Below, piece by piece: positions 33,655 to 41,437 of a stretch of DNA of 64,000 nucleotides. The stretch comes from Caballeronia sp031450805 (GTDB lineage: Bacteria; Pseudomonadota; Gammaproteobacteria; Burkholderiales; Burkholderiaceae). A program made the translations under genes and the position numbers. Each line of letters begins with the position of its first letter. Within the stretch, counting starts at the first letter, position 1. The notes under the pieces are model-generated. The model worked only from the letters and a program-made list of their open reading frames with translations, did no database searches and had not been told where the DNA came from. Where the stretch lies: NCBI RefSeq assembly GCF_031450805.1, contig NZ_JARTVY010000001.1, forward strand, positions 434,001-498,000. The letters are read 5' to 3'.

Positions 33655-33714
33655 CAATCCACCAAGGAGGAGGTGGAGGAGACACGGTAGATTCGTCGTA
33701 CTGCGACAACCAAT
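33624..33714 (-). ncRNA. Predicted small RNA with an anti-Shine-Dalgarno loop
   Basis: A complete stand-alone transcription unit of about 91 bases is visible on the minus strand. An almost ideal sigma-70 promoter (33721-33749) predicts a start at A33714. The RNA has an unstructured 5' part, then a hairpin with stem UCCACC/GGUGGA (33677-33672 with 33663-33658) that displays the eight-base loop UCCUCCUU, and ends in a rho-independent terminator. The loop and flanks repeat CCUCC, matching the 3' end of 16S rRNA, so it could pair with Shine-Dalgarno sequences of many mRNAs. There is no open reading frame. A conserved Burkholderia sRNA of this design (ncS27) is known to me from the literature, but I cannot confirm identity here. 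Confidence 0.75.
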
Positions 33715-33720
33715 GAACCG

Positions 33721-33749
33721 AGTATAGGCACGCTCGTGCGCGCAGGCAA
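33721..33749 (-). promoter_or_regulatory. Promoter of the predicted small RNA
   Basis: On the minus strand -35 TTGCCT (33749-33744), a 17-base spacer and -10 TATACT (33726-33721) form a strong sigma-70 promoter. The hexamers stand out from the GC-rich surroundings. Confidence 0.75.
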
Positions 33750-34018
33750 GAAGATTTGCATCATGAAACGAAAGCCCATAATGCGGAACGCACTTGTCGG
33801 CCGCGACGCCTTAAATATCAATGCTTTGGCCGACTGGACGCACTTGGCGAGGTTGGATATCCCGCGTCAGGCGCATGGACAAACCGAAACTCAGAGCTTC
33901 TTCTTTCGCTCGCGGCATGCGTCAACTCGTGAATGCACGAAGTGCCGTCAGCCGCCGAGGGCATGAGCCGCTACAATCGAACCTCTGAAAAACGTCTGAA
34001 GCTGGCTGGAGCCCGAGC
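33750..34018. other. Intergenic region upstream of the OsmC gene
   Basis: No gene is supported in these 269 bases. A TACAAT at 33972-33977 is a likely -10 for the OsmC gene, with about 35 bases of leader. No matching -35 is clear. Confidence 0.4.
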
Positions 34019-34441
34019 ATGGAATGCAAAGTAAGCTGGATGGGACAGGACGGCATGGCCTTCGCCGCCGAAACCGGTAGCGGTCACCTGGTCGCGATGG
34101 ACGGAGCGCCCGAAGGCGGCGGCCGAAACTTAGCTCCGCGCCCGATGGAGATGGTGCTGCTCGGCACGGGCGGCTGCACCGCCTACGACGTCGTGATGAT
34201 CCTGAAGAAAAGCCGCCAGGATATCGAAGGCTGCTCCGTGACGCTCAAGGCCGACCGCGCGAGCGAAGACCCGAAGGTGTTCACCAAGATCCACTTCCAT
34301 TTCACGGTGACGGGCAAAAACCTGAACCCGGCGACGGTCGAGCGCGCCATCAACCTGTCGCACGACAAGTACTGCTCCGCGTCGATCATGCTCGCGAAGA
34401 CGGCGGAGCTCACCCATTCGTTCGATATCGTCGAACGCTGA
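34019..34441 (+). CDS. OsmC/Ohr family peroxidase-like protein
   Basis: This 140-residue protein of the OsmC superfamily has the two redox cysteines at Cys53 (LLGTGGCTAYDVVMIL) and Cys119 (LSHDKYCSASIML). Family members reduce organic hydroperoxides with lipoyl or similar thiols. The YhfA-like subgroup (start MECKVSWMGQDGMAFAAETG) has no firmly proven substrate. It converges on rnpB, with a bidirectional terminator between them. Confidence 0.92.
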   Translation: MECKVSWMGQDGMAFAAETGSGHLVAMDGAPEGGGRNLAPRPMEMVLLGTGGCTAYDVVMILKKSRQDIEGCSVTLKADRASEDPKVFTKIHFHFTVTGKNLNPATVERAINLSHDKYCSASIMLAKTAELTHSFDIVER

Positions 34442-34460
34442 GCGCATCGCATCGAAGAAA

Positions 34461-34499
34461 AAGAGCCGGCGTCATGCATGTGACGCCGGCTCTTCTTTT
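34461..34499. terminator. Bidirectional terminator between the OsmC gene and rnpB
   Basis: A perfect 14-bp stem (34461-34474 with 34481-34494) closes a TGCATG loop. CTTTTG follows on the plus strand and an A-rich stretch precedes it, so it can end both the OsmC transcript and rnpB. Confidence 0.88.
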
Positions 34500-34504
34500 G
34501 AATG

Positions 34505-34924
<420 letters not shown>

Positions 34925-34933
34925 GCGTCGATT

Positions 34934-35743
34934 TTAACATTGGATGCGCGCGCGGCGGCCGGGACGGAAGACGGTCGCGTCGTCGTAGAACGCGGGCGAT
35001 TCGTTCGCGGGCCACCAGCCCGGCACGCCCAGAACCGGCAGCGGAGCGAACGCGCGGCTGTCGGTCGGTTGCGCGAGCAGCCTTGCCCACACGCTTTCAT
35101 CGAGCATCGCGCGGCGCGTGGGTTCGTCGGCGGCGAAGTATTCCGCCGGAACATCGACGATCCACGCGTGCCCGGTGCACCCCTTGTACGGTGCGACGAG
35201 CTTTTCGAGCAGCGCATGACCGAAGATGCGCGCCTCGCATCGCGCGCCCCATGACGTTCGACCGTCGATGAATAGCGTGCGCCAGTCGAAGCGGCAGAGT
35301 GCATCGGCGAGTCGCGCGTCGGCGCAAGCGAAGAGCACGGCGTTCTCGTCGAAAAGCGTGAGCGCGTCTCGCACGCCGCCACGCGTCGGACCGATGCCGA
35401 GCGCATCGATCTGATCGGCCTGACGCGCGTTCAGCGCCGCCTTCGTGCGCGGATACGCGAACCACATCAGCGCGTTGAAGAAATCGTGCAGATTGTGTCG
35501 TGTCGGCACGCGGCCGGTTTCCGCGATATGGCCTTCGTAGGAGGCGCCCGGCGGCAGCTCGTCCTGTGCGATGAATGCGAGCCGCTTGCCGCGCCCGGTG
35601 ACGAGCGCGGCTTGCGCCGCGTCATCGTTCAGTCGACCGAGATAAGCTGCATGGCCGTCGAGCGCGGCGGACTCCCAGCGCCTTCCACGCGATTCGAACG
35701 ACGCCAGCCACGGGCGCGTCCAGTCGATCGAGGACAACACCAC
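34934..35743 (-). CDS. DUF3025 domain-containing protein
   Basis: This 269-residue uncharacterised protein of the DUF3025 family is common in Betaproteobacteria. Recognisable segments are RHNLHDFFNALMWFAYPRTK, DALTLFDENAVLFACAD, DWRTLFIDGRTSWG and IFGHALLEKLVAPYKGCTGH. There is no signal peptide or membrane helix. The function is unknown. It begins with GTG 7 bases after the pyrC stop, so it is the second gene of a pyrC operon. Its 3' end overlaps the rnpB promoter region. Confidence 0.88.
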   Translation of the reverse strand: MVLSSIDWTRPWLASFESRGRRWESAALDGHAAYLGRLNDDAAQAALVTGRGKRLAFIAQDELPPGASYEGHIAETGRVPTRHNLHDFFNALMWFAYPRTKAALNARQADQIDALGIGPTRGGVRDALTLFDENAVLFACADARLADALCRFDWRTLFIDGRTSWGARCEARIFGHALLEKLVAPYKGCTGHAWIVDVPAEYFAADEPTRRAMLDESVWARLLAQPTDSRAFAPLPVLGVPGWWPANESPAFYDDATVFRPGRRARIQC

Positions 35744-35749
35744 CGCAAC

Positions 35750-36847
35750 TCACTTCCCGTCGACAAACCGCCAGCCGATCGGCTCGCCGCCGCGCAACGG
35801 CACGATCTGCGTGTCGCCCGCGTCGAACTCAGCCGGCAACGTCCACGACGCGCGCTCCAGCGTCACCGTTTCCTTGCTGCGCGGCAAGCCGTAAAAATCC
35901 GCGCCGTGGAAGCTCGCGAAGCCTTCGAGCCGGTCGATCGCGCCGGCCTTGTCGAACGCTTCCGCATAAAGCTCCAGCGCGTGCAGCGCTGTATAGCAAC
36001 CCGCGCAGCCGCACGCGTGCTCCTTCAGGCCCTTCGGATGCGGCGCGCTGTCGGTGCCGAGGAAGAAGCGCGAATTGCCTGACGTCGCCGCCTCGACGAG
36101 CGCCACGCGATGCGTCTCGCGCTTGATCACCGGCAAGCAGAAATAGTGCGGACGAATGCCGCCGACGAGCATCGCGTTGCGGTTGAACAGCAGGTGATGC
36201 GCGGTGATCGTCGCGCCGATCGCGCCATCCGCGTCGCGCACGTATTCGGCGGCATCCTTCGTCGTGATGTGCTCGAAGACCACCTTCAGCTCCGGAAAAT
36301 CGCGGCGCAACGGCGTCATCACGCGGTCGATGAACACCTTCTCGCGATCGAACACGTCGATGTCGCCGTCCGTTACTTCGCCGTGGATAAGCAGCGGCAT
36401 GCCACTTGCCTGCATCGCTTCGAGTGTTTTCGCGCACTTCGCGAGGTCCGTCACGCCTGCATCGGAATTGGTCGTCGCGCCCGCCGGATACAGCTTCACG
36501 CCATGCACGAAGCCGCACTCGCGCGCACGATGAATCTCTTCGGGCGGCGTGTTGTCGGTCAGATACAGCGTCATCAGCGGCTCGAAGCGCGCCGCCGCGC
36601 CTTCCTTCGGCAGCGCCGCAAGGATGCGTTCGCGGTACGCCGCGGCCATCTCCGTGGTCGTGACGGGCGGCTTCAGGTTCGGCATGATGATCGCGCGGCC
36701 GAACTGGCGCGCCGTGTGCGGCAGGACGGCGGCGAGCGTCGCGCCGTCGCGCACGTGGAGGTGCCAGTCGTCGGGGCGCGCGAGTGTGAGCGATGCGGGC
36801 GTCGTGGTCGAAGCGGTCGTGTCGGGCGAGGCGGAAATGGCGGACAT
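35750..36847 (-). CDS. pyrC: Dihydroorotase, class II
   Basis: This 365-residue zinc amidohydrolase closes carbamoyl-aspartate to dihydroorotate in pyrimidine synthesis. Zinc ligands His29 and His31 lie in RPDDWHLHVRDGATLAAVLP. The carbamylated lysine is Lys118 (FVHGVKLYPAGATTNSDAGV). IHGEVTD, VFEHITTKDAAEYV and the catalytic Asp region FFLGTDSAPHPKGLKEHACG follow. The first ~22 residues are a Ser/Thr/Ala-rich extension relative to E. coli PyrC (348), so a later start is conceivable. DUF3025 follows directly. Confidence 0.96.
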   Translation of the reverse strand: MSAISASPDTTASTTTPASLTLARPDDWHLHVRDGATLAAVLPHTARQFGRAIIMPNLKPPVTTTEMAAAYRERILAALPKEGAAARFEPLMTLYLTDNTPPEEIHRARECGFVHGVKLYPAGATTNSDAGVTDLAKCAKTLEAMQASGMPLLIHGEVTDGDIDVFDREKVFIDRVMTPLRRDFPELKVVFEHITTKDAAEYVRDADGAIGATITAHHLLFNRNAMLVGGIRPHYFCLPVIKRETHRVALVEAATSGNSRFFLGTDSAPHPKGLKEHACGCAGCYTALHALELYAEAFDKAGAIDRLEGFASFHGADFYGLPRSKETVTLERASWTLPAEFDAGDTQIVPLRGGEPIGWRFVDGK

Positions 36848-37073
36848 GGCGTGATGACGGCGAAGACGTTGAAGGGATGAGCGGGCCGCAAGCAGGATGC
36901 GCCGGAACGATGCACCGAAGCAGCGCGGACCGGATAAAACCGCCGTGGAAAACGCACAACGCGCAGCCGGCGCATGCTTCGTTCGATTTTTTCGACCGGG
37001 GGCCCGGGTGATATGCTTGTCGGACGTATTGTAACAACCGGCCTTGCGGCCCTAGCCCGTCTGCCTGAAGCAA

Positions 37074-37976
37074 ATGTGCCAACTTCTCGGAATGAATTGC
37101 GCCGAACCGACCGACGTGACGTTTTCGTTCACCGGCTTCGCGGCGCGCGGCGGAATGACGGATCACCATGCGGACGGCTGGGGCATCGCGTTCTTCGAGG
37201 ACAAGGCTTGCAGGCTGTTCATCGATCATCAGTCGTCCGCGAGTTCGCCGCTCGCCGAGATGGTGAAGCGCTACCCGATCAAGTCGAAGAACACGATCGC
37301 ACATATCCGCAAGGCGACGCAGGGGCACATCCTGCTGGAAAATTGCCATCCGTTCCTGCGTGAACTGTGGGGGCGGCACTGGATCTTCGCGCATAACGGC
37401 GATCTGAACGGCCACGCGCCGGAACTGACGGGCGTATATCAGCCGGTCGGCACGACGGATAGCGAACTTGCTTTCTGCGCGCTGCTGCAGGGCTTGCGCC
37501 GCGCGTTTCCGAACTCGCAGCCGCCGCTCGACGAACTCTTCGACGCGCTCGCCACGCTCACGCGTGACATCACGCAATACGGCGTCTTCAACTTCCTGAT
37601 GTCCAACGGGCAGGCGCTGTTCTCGCACTGCTCGACGCATTTGTACTATCTGGTGCGTAGCTGGCCGTTCTCGACGGCGCATCTGATCGACGCGGACATG
37701 TCCATCGACTTCGCGAAGTACACGACGCCTGAGGACCGCGTCGCGGTCATCGCCACTTCGCCTCTGACGGACAACGAAGTCTGGACACGCTTCGCACCCG
37801 GCGACCTCGCGATGTTTCAGAAAGGCGCGCTCGCGCGGACGGTCAATATCCCGGTGCCGGAAGCCGTGGCGAAGAAGGCGGCCGAGCCGCTCGCCAAGGC
37901 TTGCGTCGGCTCCGCGCTGAAGATCGAAGAGATACGGACGACGGCGGCGGTGGAATCGGAACTGGGCATCGAATAA
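37074..37976 (+). CDS. Class II glutamine amidotransferase (YafJ-like)
   Basis: This 300-residue Ntn-type amidotransferase should expose the nucleophile Cys2 after removal of Met (MCQLLGMNCAEPTDVTFSFT). Other motifs are HHADGWGIAFFEDKACRLFI, NTIAHIRKATQGHILLENCH, WIFAHNGDLNGH and GTTDSELAFCALLQ. The glutaminase domain is present but no synthetase or acceptor domain is fused, so the ammonia acceptor is unknown, as for E. coli YafJ. It is divergent from pyrC and followed by a strong terminator. Confidence 0.9.
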   Translation: MCQLLGMNCAEPTDVTFSFTGFAARGGMTDHHADGWGIAFFEDKACRLFIDHQSSASSPLAEMVKRYPIKSKNTIAHIRKATQGHILLENCHPFLRELWGRHWIFAHNGDLNGHAPELTGVYQPVGTTDSELAFCALLQGLRRAFPNSQPPLDELFDALATLTRDITQYGVFNFLMSNGQALFSHCSTHLYYLVRSWPFSTAHLIDADMSIDFAKYTTPEDRVAVIATSPLTDNEVWTRFAPGDLAMFQKGALARTVNIPVPEAVAKKAAEPLAKACVGSALKIEEIRTTAAVESELGIE

Positions 37977-38013
37977 AAAACGCGGCGCGTTCGTGCGAAC
38001 GCGCCGCGCTTCT
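37975..38013. terminator. Bidirectional terminator between the amidotransferase gene and gltL
   Basis: A perfect 13-bp GC-rich hairpin (37981-37993 with 37996-38008; the central pairs probably open into a loop) is flanked by AAAAAA on the left and CTTCTTTC on the right. It can end the amidotransferase transcript and the gltIJKL transcript. Confidence 0.88.
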
Positions 38014-38036
38014 TTCGGCCGCAGGCTGCACGAAAC

Positions 38037-38762
38037 TCAGTGCAGAATCTTCGCCAGGAAGTCCTTCGCCCGGTCCGACTTCGGGTTCGCGAAGAACGCT
38101 TCCTTCTGGTCATCTTCCACGATGAGCCCCTTGTCCATGAAGATCACGCGATGCGCGACCTTCTTGGCAAAGCCCATCTCGTGCGTCACGCACATCATGG
38201 TCATGCCTTCCTGCGCGAGTTCGACCATCACGTCGAGCACCTCGTTGATCATCTCCGGGTCGAGCGCGGATGTCGGTTCGTCGAACAGCATCGCGATCGG
38301 GTCCATCGACAGCGCGCGTGCAATCGCCACGCGCTGCTGCTGGCCGCCCGACAATTGCCCCGGATACTTGTCCGCATGCGCGCGCAGGCCGACCCGGTCG
38401 AGCAGCTTCAAACCCTTCGCCGTGGCTTCGTCGCTGGAGCGGCCGAGCACCTTGATCTGCGCGAGCGTCAGGTTCTGCACGATCGACAGGTGCGGGAACA
38501 GCTCGAAGTGCTGGAACACCATGCCGACCTTCGAACGCAGCTTCGACAAATTCGTCTTCTTGTCCGTCAGCGACTGCCCGTTGATCGAGATATCGCCCTT
38601 CTGAAACGGCTCCAGGCCGTTCACGGTTTTAATCAGCGTCGATTTACCCGAACCCGACGGGCCGCACACCACGACGACCTCGCCCTTCTTCACTTCGGTG
38701 GTGCAGTCGGTCAGCACCTGGAACTGGCCGTACCACTTGGAAACATTCTTGATAGAGATCAT
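38037..38762 (-). CDS. gltL: Glutamate/aspartate ABC transporter ATP-binding protein
   Basis: This 241-residue ATPase of the polar amino acid uptake family shows Walker A VVCGPSGSGKSTLIKTVNGL, Q-loop VGMVFQHFELFPHLSIVQN, signature LSGGQQQRVAIARALSMDP and Walker B AMLFDEPTSALDPEMINEV. The ATG at 38762 overlaps the gltK stop (ATGA). It powers import through GltJ/GltK with GltI as receptor. Confidence 0.95.
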   Translation of the reverse strand: MISIKNVSKWYGQFQVLTDCTTEVKKGEVVVVCGPSGSGKSTLIKTVNGLEPFQKGDISINGQSLTDKKTNLSKLRSKVGMVFQHFELFPHLSIVQNLTLAQIKVLGRSSDEATAKGLKLLDRVGLRAHADKYPGQLSGGQQQRVAIARALSMDPIAMLFDEPTSALDPEMINEVLDVMVELAQEGMTMMCVTHEMGFAKKVAHRVIFMDKGLIVEDDQKEAFFANPKSDRAKDFLAKILH

Positions 38763-39436
38763 CTTGCGACCTTTTTCTGAAGACTTTTGACGAGGGCCGA
38801 CGCCACCACGCAAATCACGAAATAACACGCCCCGGCGAACAGCACCATTTCGACGGTCGTGCCGTCGCGGTCACCAATGTTCGTCGCCGTGCGGAAGAAG
38901 TCCGCGAGACTGATGACGTAGACGAGCGACGTATCCTGAAACAGCACGATGGCCTGCGTGAGCAACAGCGGCACCATCGCGCGGAAGGCCTGCGGCAGCA
39001 CGACGAGCTTCATCGCCTGGCCGTAGTTCATGCCGAGCGCGAACGCCGCGTTGACCTGCCCGCGCGGCACCGCCTGAATGCCGGCGCGAATGATTTCCGA
39101 ATAGTACGCGGCTTCGAAGAGCGAGAACGCGACCATCGCCGATGCGAGGCGAATGTCGATATCGGCCGACAGCCCGAGCACGTTCTGCAGCAGTTGCGGC
39201 ACGATCAGGAAGAACCACAACAGCACCATCACGAGCGGAATCGAGCGGAACAGCGTGACATACGCGCCCGCGAACCATTGCAGCGGCTTGACGCCCGAGA
39301 GACGGAACAGCGCGATGACGGTCCCGAGCAGAATGCCGACGACGATCGCCAGCACCGTGATCTGGAACGTGATGACGGCGCCGGTCCACAGCGTCGGCAG
39401 CGCGCCCGGAATACCACTCCAGTTGAACTGATGCAT
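38759..39436 (-). CDS. gltK: Glutamate/aspartate ABC transporter permease GltK
   Basis: This 225-residue permease of the HisMQ family has about five helices. The EAA-type coupling motif for the ATPase is in YYSEIIRAGIQAVPRGQVNA, with AFALGMNYGQAMKLVVLPQA following it. Its ATG overlaps the gltJ stop by one base (TAATG). It forms a heterodimer with GltJ. Confidence 0.94.
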   Translation of the reverse strand: MHQFNWSGIPGALPTLWTGAVITFQITVLAIVVGILLGTVIALFRLSGVKPLQWFAGAYVTLFRSIPLVMVLLWFFLIVPQLLQNVLGLSADIDIRLASAMVAFSLFEAAYYSEIIRAGIQAVPRGQVNAAFALGMNYGQAMKLVVLPQAFRAMVPLLLTQAIVLFQDTSLVYVISLADFFRTATNIGDRDGTTVEMVLFAGACYFVICVVASALVKSLQKKVAR

Positions 39437-40176
39437 TACTTGCCTCCGATGTAGCCAGGCAGCCGCGTCTTCGCTTCGACCCAGCGCATCAACAGCATCA
39501 CGATGAGGTTGATGAGCATGTAAGCGAGCGTCACCGCGATGAACGATTCATACGTCTGCGCCGTGTAGTCGACGAGTTGCCGCGCTTGCGCCGACAAGTC
39601 CAGCAGACCGATGGTCGACGCCACCGCCGAGTTCTTGAACACGTTCAGGAATTCCGACGTGAGCGGCGGCACGATGATGCGGTAAGCGACCGGCATCAGC
39701 ACGTACCGGTACGTCTGCCACTGCGTGAAGCCCATCGCGAGGCCCGCGTTGCGCTGTCCGCGCGGCAGCGCGTTGATGCCCGAGCGAACCTGCTCGCACA
39801 CGCGCGCGCCGGTGAAGAGCCCGAGACAGATGATCGACGACGAGAAGAACTGCGCGGAAGGCGGCAGTTGCTTGAACCAGTTGCCGATGGAAGGCGGCAG
39901 CAACTCCGGTATCACGAGATACCAGACGAAGAACTGCACGATCAGCGGGATGTTGCGGAAAATCGCGACGTAGACGGTGCCGATGCCCGCCAGCGTGCGA
40001 TTCGGGACCGTGCGCAAGATGCCGAACAACGAACCGACCACCAGCGCGATCACCCAGGCCGCGAGTGACACGGTAATCGTCACCCAGAAGCCGGATATCA
40101 GCCAGCCGAGGTAGGTGGTGGGCTCGCCGGTGGAAACCGGACTCAGCAGGATGCCCCAGTTCCAGTGATAAGACAT
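39436..40176 (-). CDS. gltJ: Glutamate/aspartate ABC transporter permease GltJ
   Basis: This 246-residue HisMQ-family permease has the EAA motif in ARVCEQVRSGINALPRGQRN then AGLAMGFTQWQTYRYVLMPV. The helical start SGFWVTITVSLAAWVIALVV and the YVAIFRNIPLIVQFFVWYLV segment are typical. It follows gltI after 70 bases that hold an attenuator-like hairpin. The ribosome site is GGAG in TTTTTGGAGTAAGTCC. Confidence 0.94.
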   Translation of the reverse strand: MSYHWNWGILLSPVSTGEPTTYLGWLISGFWVTITVSLAAWVIALVVGSLFGILRTVPNRTLAGIGTVYVAIFRNIPLIVQFFVWYLVIPELLPPSIGNWFKQLPPSAQFFSSSIICLGLFTGARVCEQVRSGINALPRGQRNAGLAMGFTQWQTYRYVLMPVAYRIIVPPLTSEFLNVFKNSAVASTIGLLDLSAQARQLVDYTAQTYESFIAVTLAYMLINLIVMLLMRWVEAKTRLPGYIGGK

Positions 40177-40192
40177 GGACTTACTCCAAAAA

Positions 40193-40223
40193 GAAACGGA
40201 AGAAGCGAGGCTCCTTCCGTTTC
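40193..40223 (-). terminator. Attenuator-like hairpin between gltI and gltJ
   Basis: A perfect 10-bp stem (40193-40202 with 40214-40223) has an 11-base loop and, on the minus strand, is followed by a T-run (TTTTT) just before the gltJ ribosome site. It probably ends most transcripts after gltI or protects the gltI mRNA 3' end, so the binding protein is made in excess of the membrane subunits. Confidence 0.65.
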
Positions 40224-40246
40224 GTTCGTTCCGCTAGCCGAACCGG

Positions 40247-41140
40247 TTAGTCGATCGCCTTGTCATTCGGGCTCTTGAACAGAGCCTTCATGTCGTCGCT
40301 TTCCGGGAAGTTCAGGTTCAGGCCCTTCGGCGGAATCGGGCTTTCGAACCACTTCTTGTAGATCTTGTCGGCTTCGCCCGACGTTTCGACCTTCGCGATG
40401 GCGTCGTCCACCACCTTCTTGAACTCGGGATCGTTCTTGCGAATCATGCAGCCGTAGGCTTCATGCGATTGCGGCGCGCCGACGATCACGAAATCGTTCG
40501 GATTGTTCGACTTCGCGCGTTCGCCGGCGAGCAGTGCGTCGTCCATCATGAACGCGACCGCGCGGCCGGTCGACAGCGTCAGGAACGACTCGCCGTGGTC
40601 CTTCGCGCTGATGATGTTCATGCCCATGTTCTTGTCCTGGTTCATCTTGCGAAGCAGGCGCTCGGACGTCGTGCCGGCGGTCGTCACGACCGTCTTGCCC
40701 TTCAGGTCCGCCCAGTCCTTCACGCCGGAGTCCTTCTTGGTCATGAGGCGCGTGCCGATCACGAAGATGGTGTTCGAGAAGGACACTTGCTGCTGGCGCT
40801 CGGCGTTGTTCGTGGTCGAGCCGCACTCGATATCCACGGTGCCGTTCTGCACGAGCGGAATGCGGTTCTGCGAGGTGATCGGCGTGAGCTTCACCTTCAG
40901 GTTCGGCTGGTTCAGCTTCTGCTTGACCGCATCCACGACCTTCAGCGCGAACTCATGCGAGTAGCCCACGACGTTTTGCTTGTCGTCATAGTACGAGAAC
41001 GGAATGGACGATTCGCGATGCCCCAGCGAAATCACGCCCGTATCCTTGATCTTCTTCAGCGTGCCTGCGTCCTGCGCATAAGCGCCCGTGGCGAAAATAC
41101 CAAGCGCAGCGACGAGCAGCGCAGTCTTTTTAACCTTCAT
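40247..41140 (-). CDS. gltI: Glutamate/aspartate periplasmic binding protein
   Basis: This 297-residue secreted receptor has a signal peptide MKVKKTALLVAALGIFATGA ending YAQ (cleavage near residue 22-23). The solute-binding domain starts TLKKIKDTGVISLGHRESSI PFSYY and contains the conserved DIECGSTTNNAERQQQVSFS and LKGKTVVTTAGTTSE. The C-terminal region DKIYKKWFESPIPPKGLNLN is typical of GltI. GGAG stands 9 bases upstream of the ATG. A GTGCA-AC-TGCAC palindrome lies about 115 bases upstream. Confidence 0.95.
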   Translation of the reverse strand: MKVKKTALLVAALGIFATGAYAQDAGTLKKIKDTGVISLGHRESSIPFSYYDDKQNVVGYSHEFALKVVDAVKQKLNQPNLKVKLTPITSQNRIPLVQNGTVDIECGSTTNNAERQQQVSFSNTIFVIGTRLMTKKDSGVKDWADLKGKTVVTTAGTTSERLLRKMNQDKNMGMNIISAKDHGESFLTLSTGRAVAFMMDDALLAGERAKSNNPNDFVIVGAPQSHEAYGCMIRKNDPEFKKVVDDAIAKVETSGEADKIYKKWFESPIPPKGLNLNFPESDDMKALFKSPNDKAID

Positions 41141-41293
41141 TTGTTCGATCTCCTATGGCGAAAAACGGGCCAAGTTTAGCAGGGTAATTATTCTGAAAGA
41201 ATGATTGTTAACCGCAAGTCGTCTGATTTACGAGACGGTCCGGTGCAACTCGGTGCAACTGCACGTAGGCGCGCATATTACGCGAAAACAATG

Positions 41294-41330
41294 AAAAAGC
41301 GGGCGGCATTCAGAAGAATGCCGCCCGCTT
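41294..41330 (-). terminator. Rho-independent terminator after gdhA
   Basis: A perfect 14-bp stem (41297-41310 with 41317-41330) with a six-base loop is followed on the minus strand by TTTTT. It lies about 110 bases past the gdhA stop and insulates gltI from gdhA. Confidence 0.88.
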
Positions 41331-41437
41331 CTTTCAAAGCTCGATTCGAACCGCGTTTGCAGGGCGATGACGCCGCCCCGCAGGCCTCGTCGCGCCCCGG
41401 TTGCAACGGATGCCCCGCCGCACGCGATCCACGCCGA

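Noticed and set aside
33628..33662. A tRNA T-arm-like GGTTCAATCC
   Set aside because: No acceptor, D or anticodon arms surround it. The sequence is the terminator stem and linker of the predicted small RNA.
41157..41173. A sigma-54-like TTGGCCCG-N4-TCGCC upstream of gltI
   Set aside because: It has two mismatches and would place the start only 6 bases before the ATG, cutting off the GGAG ribosome site.
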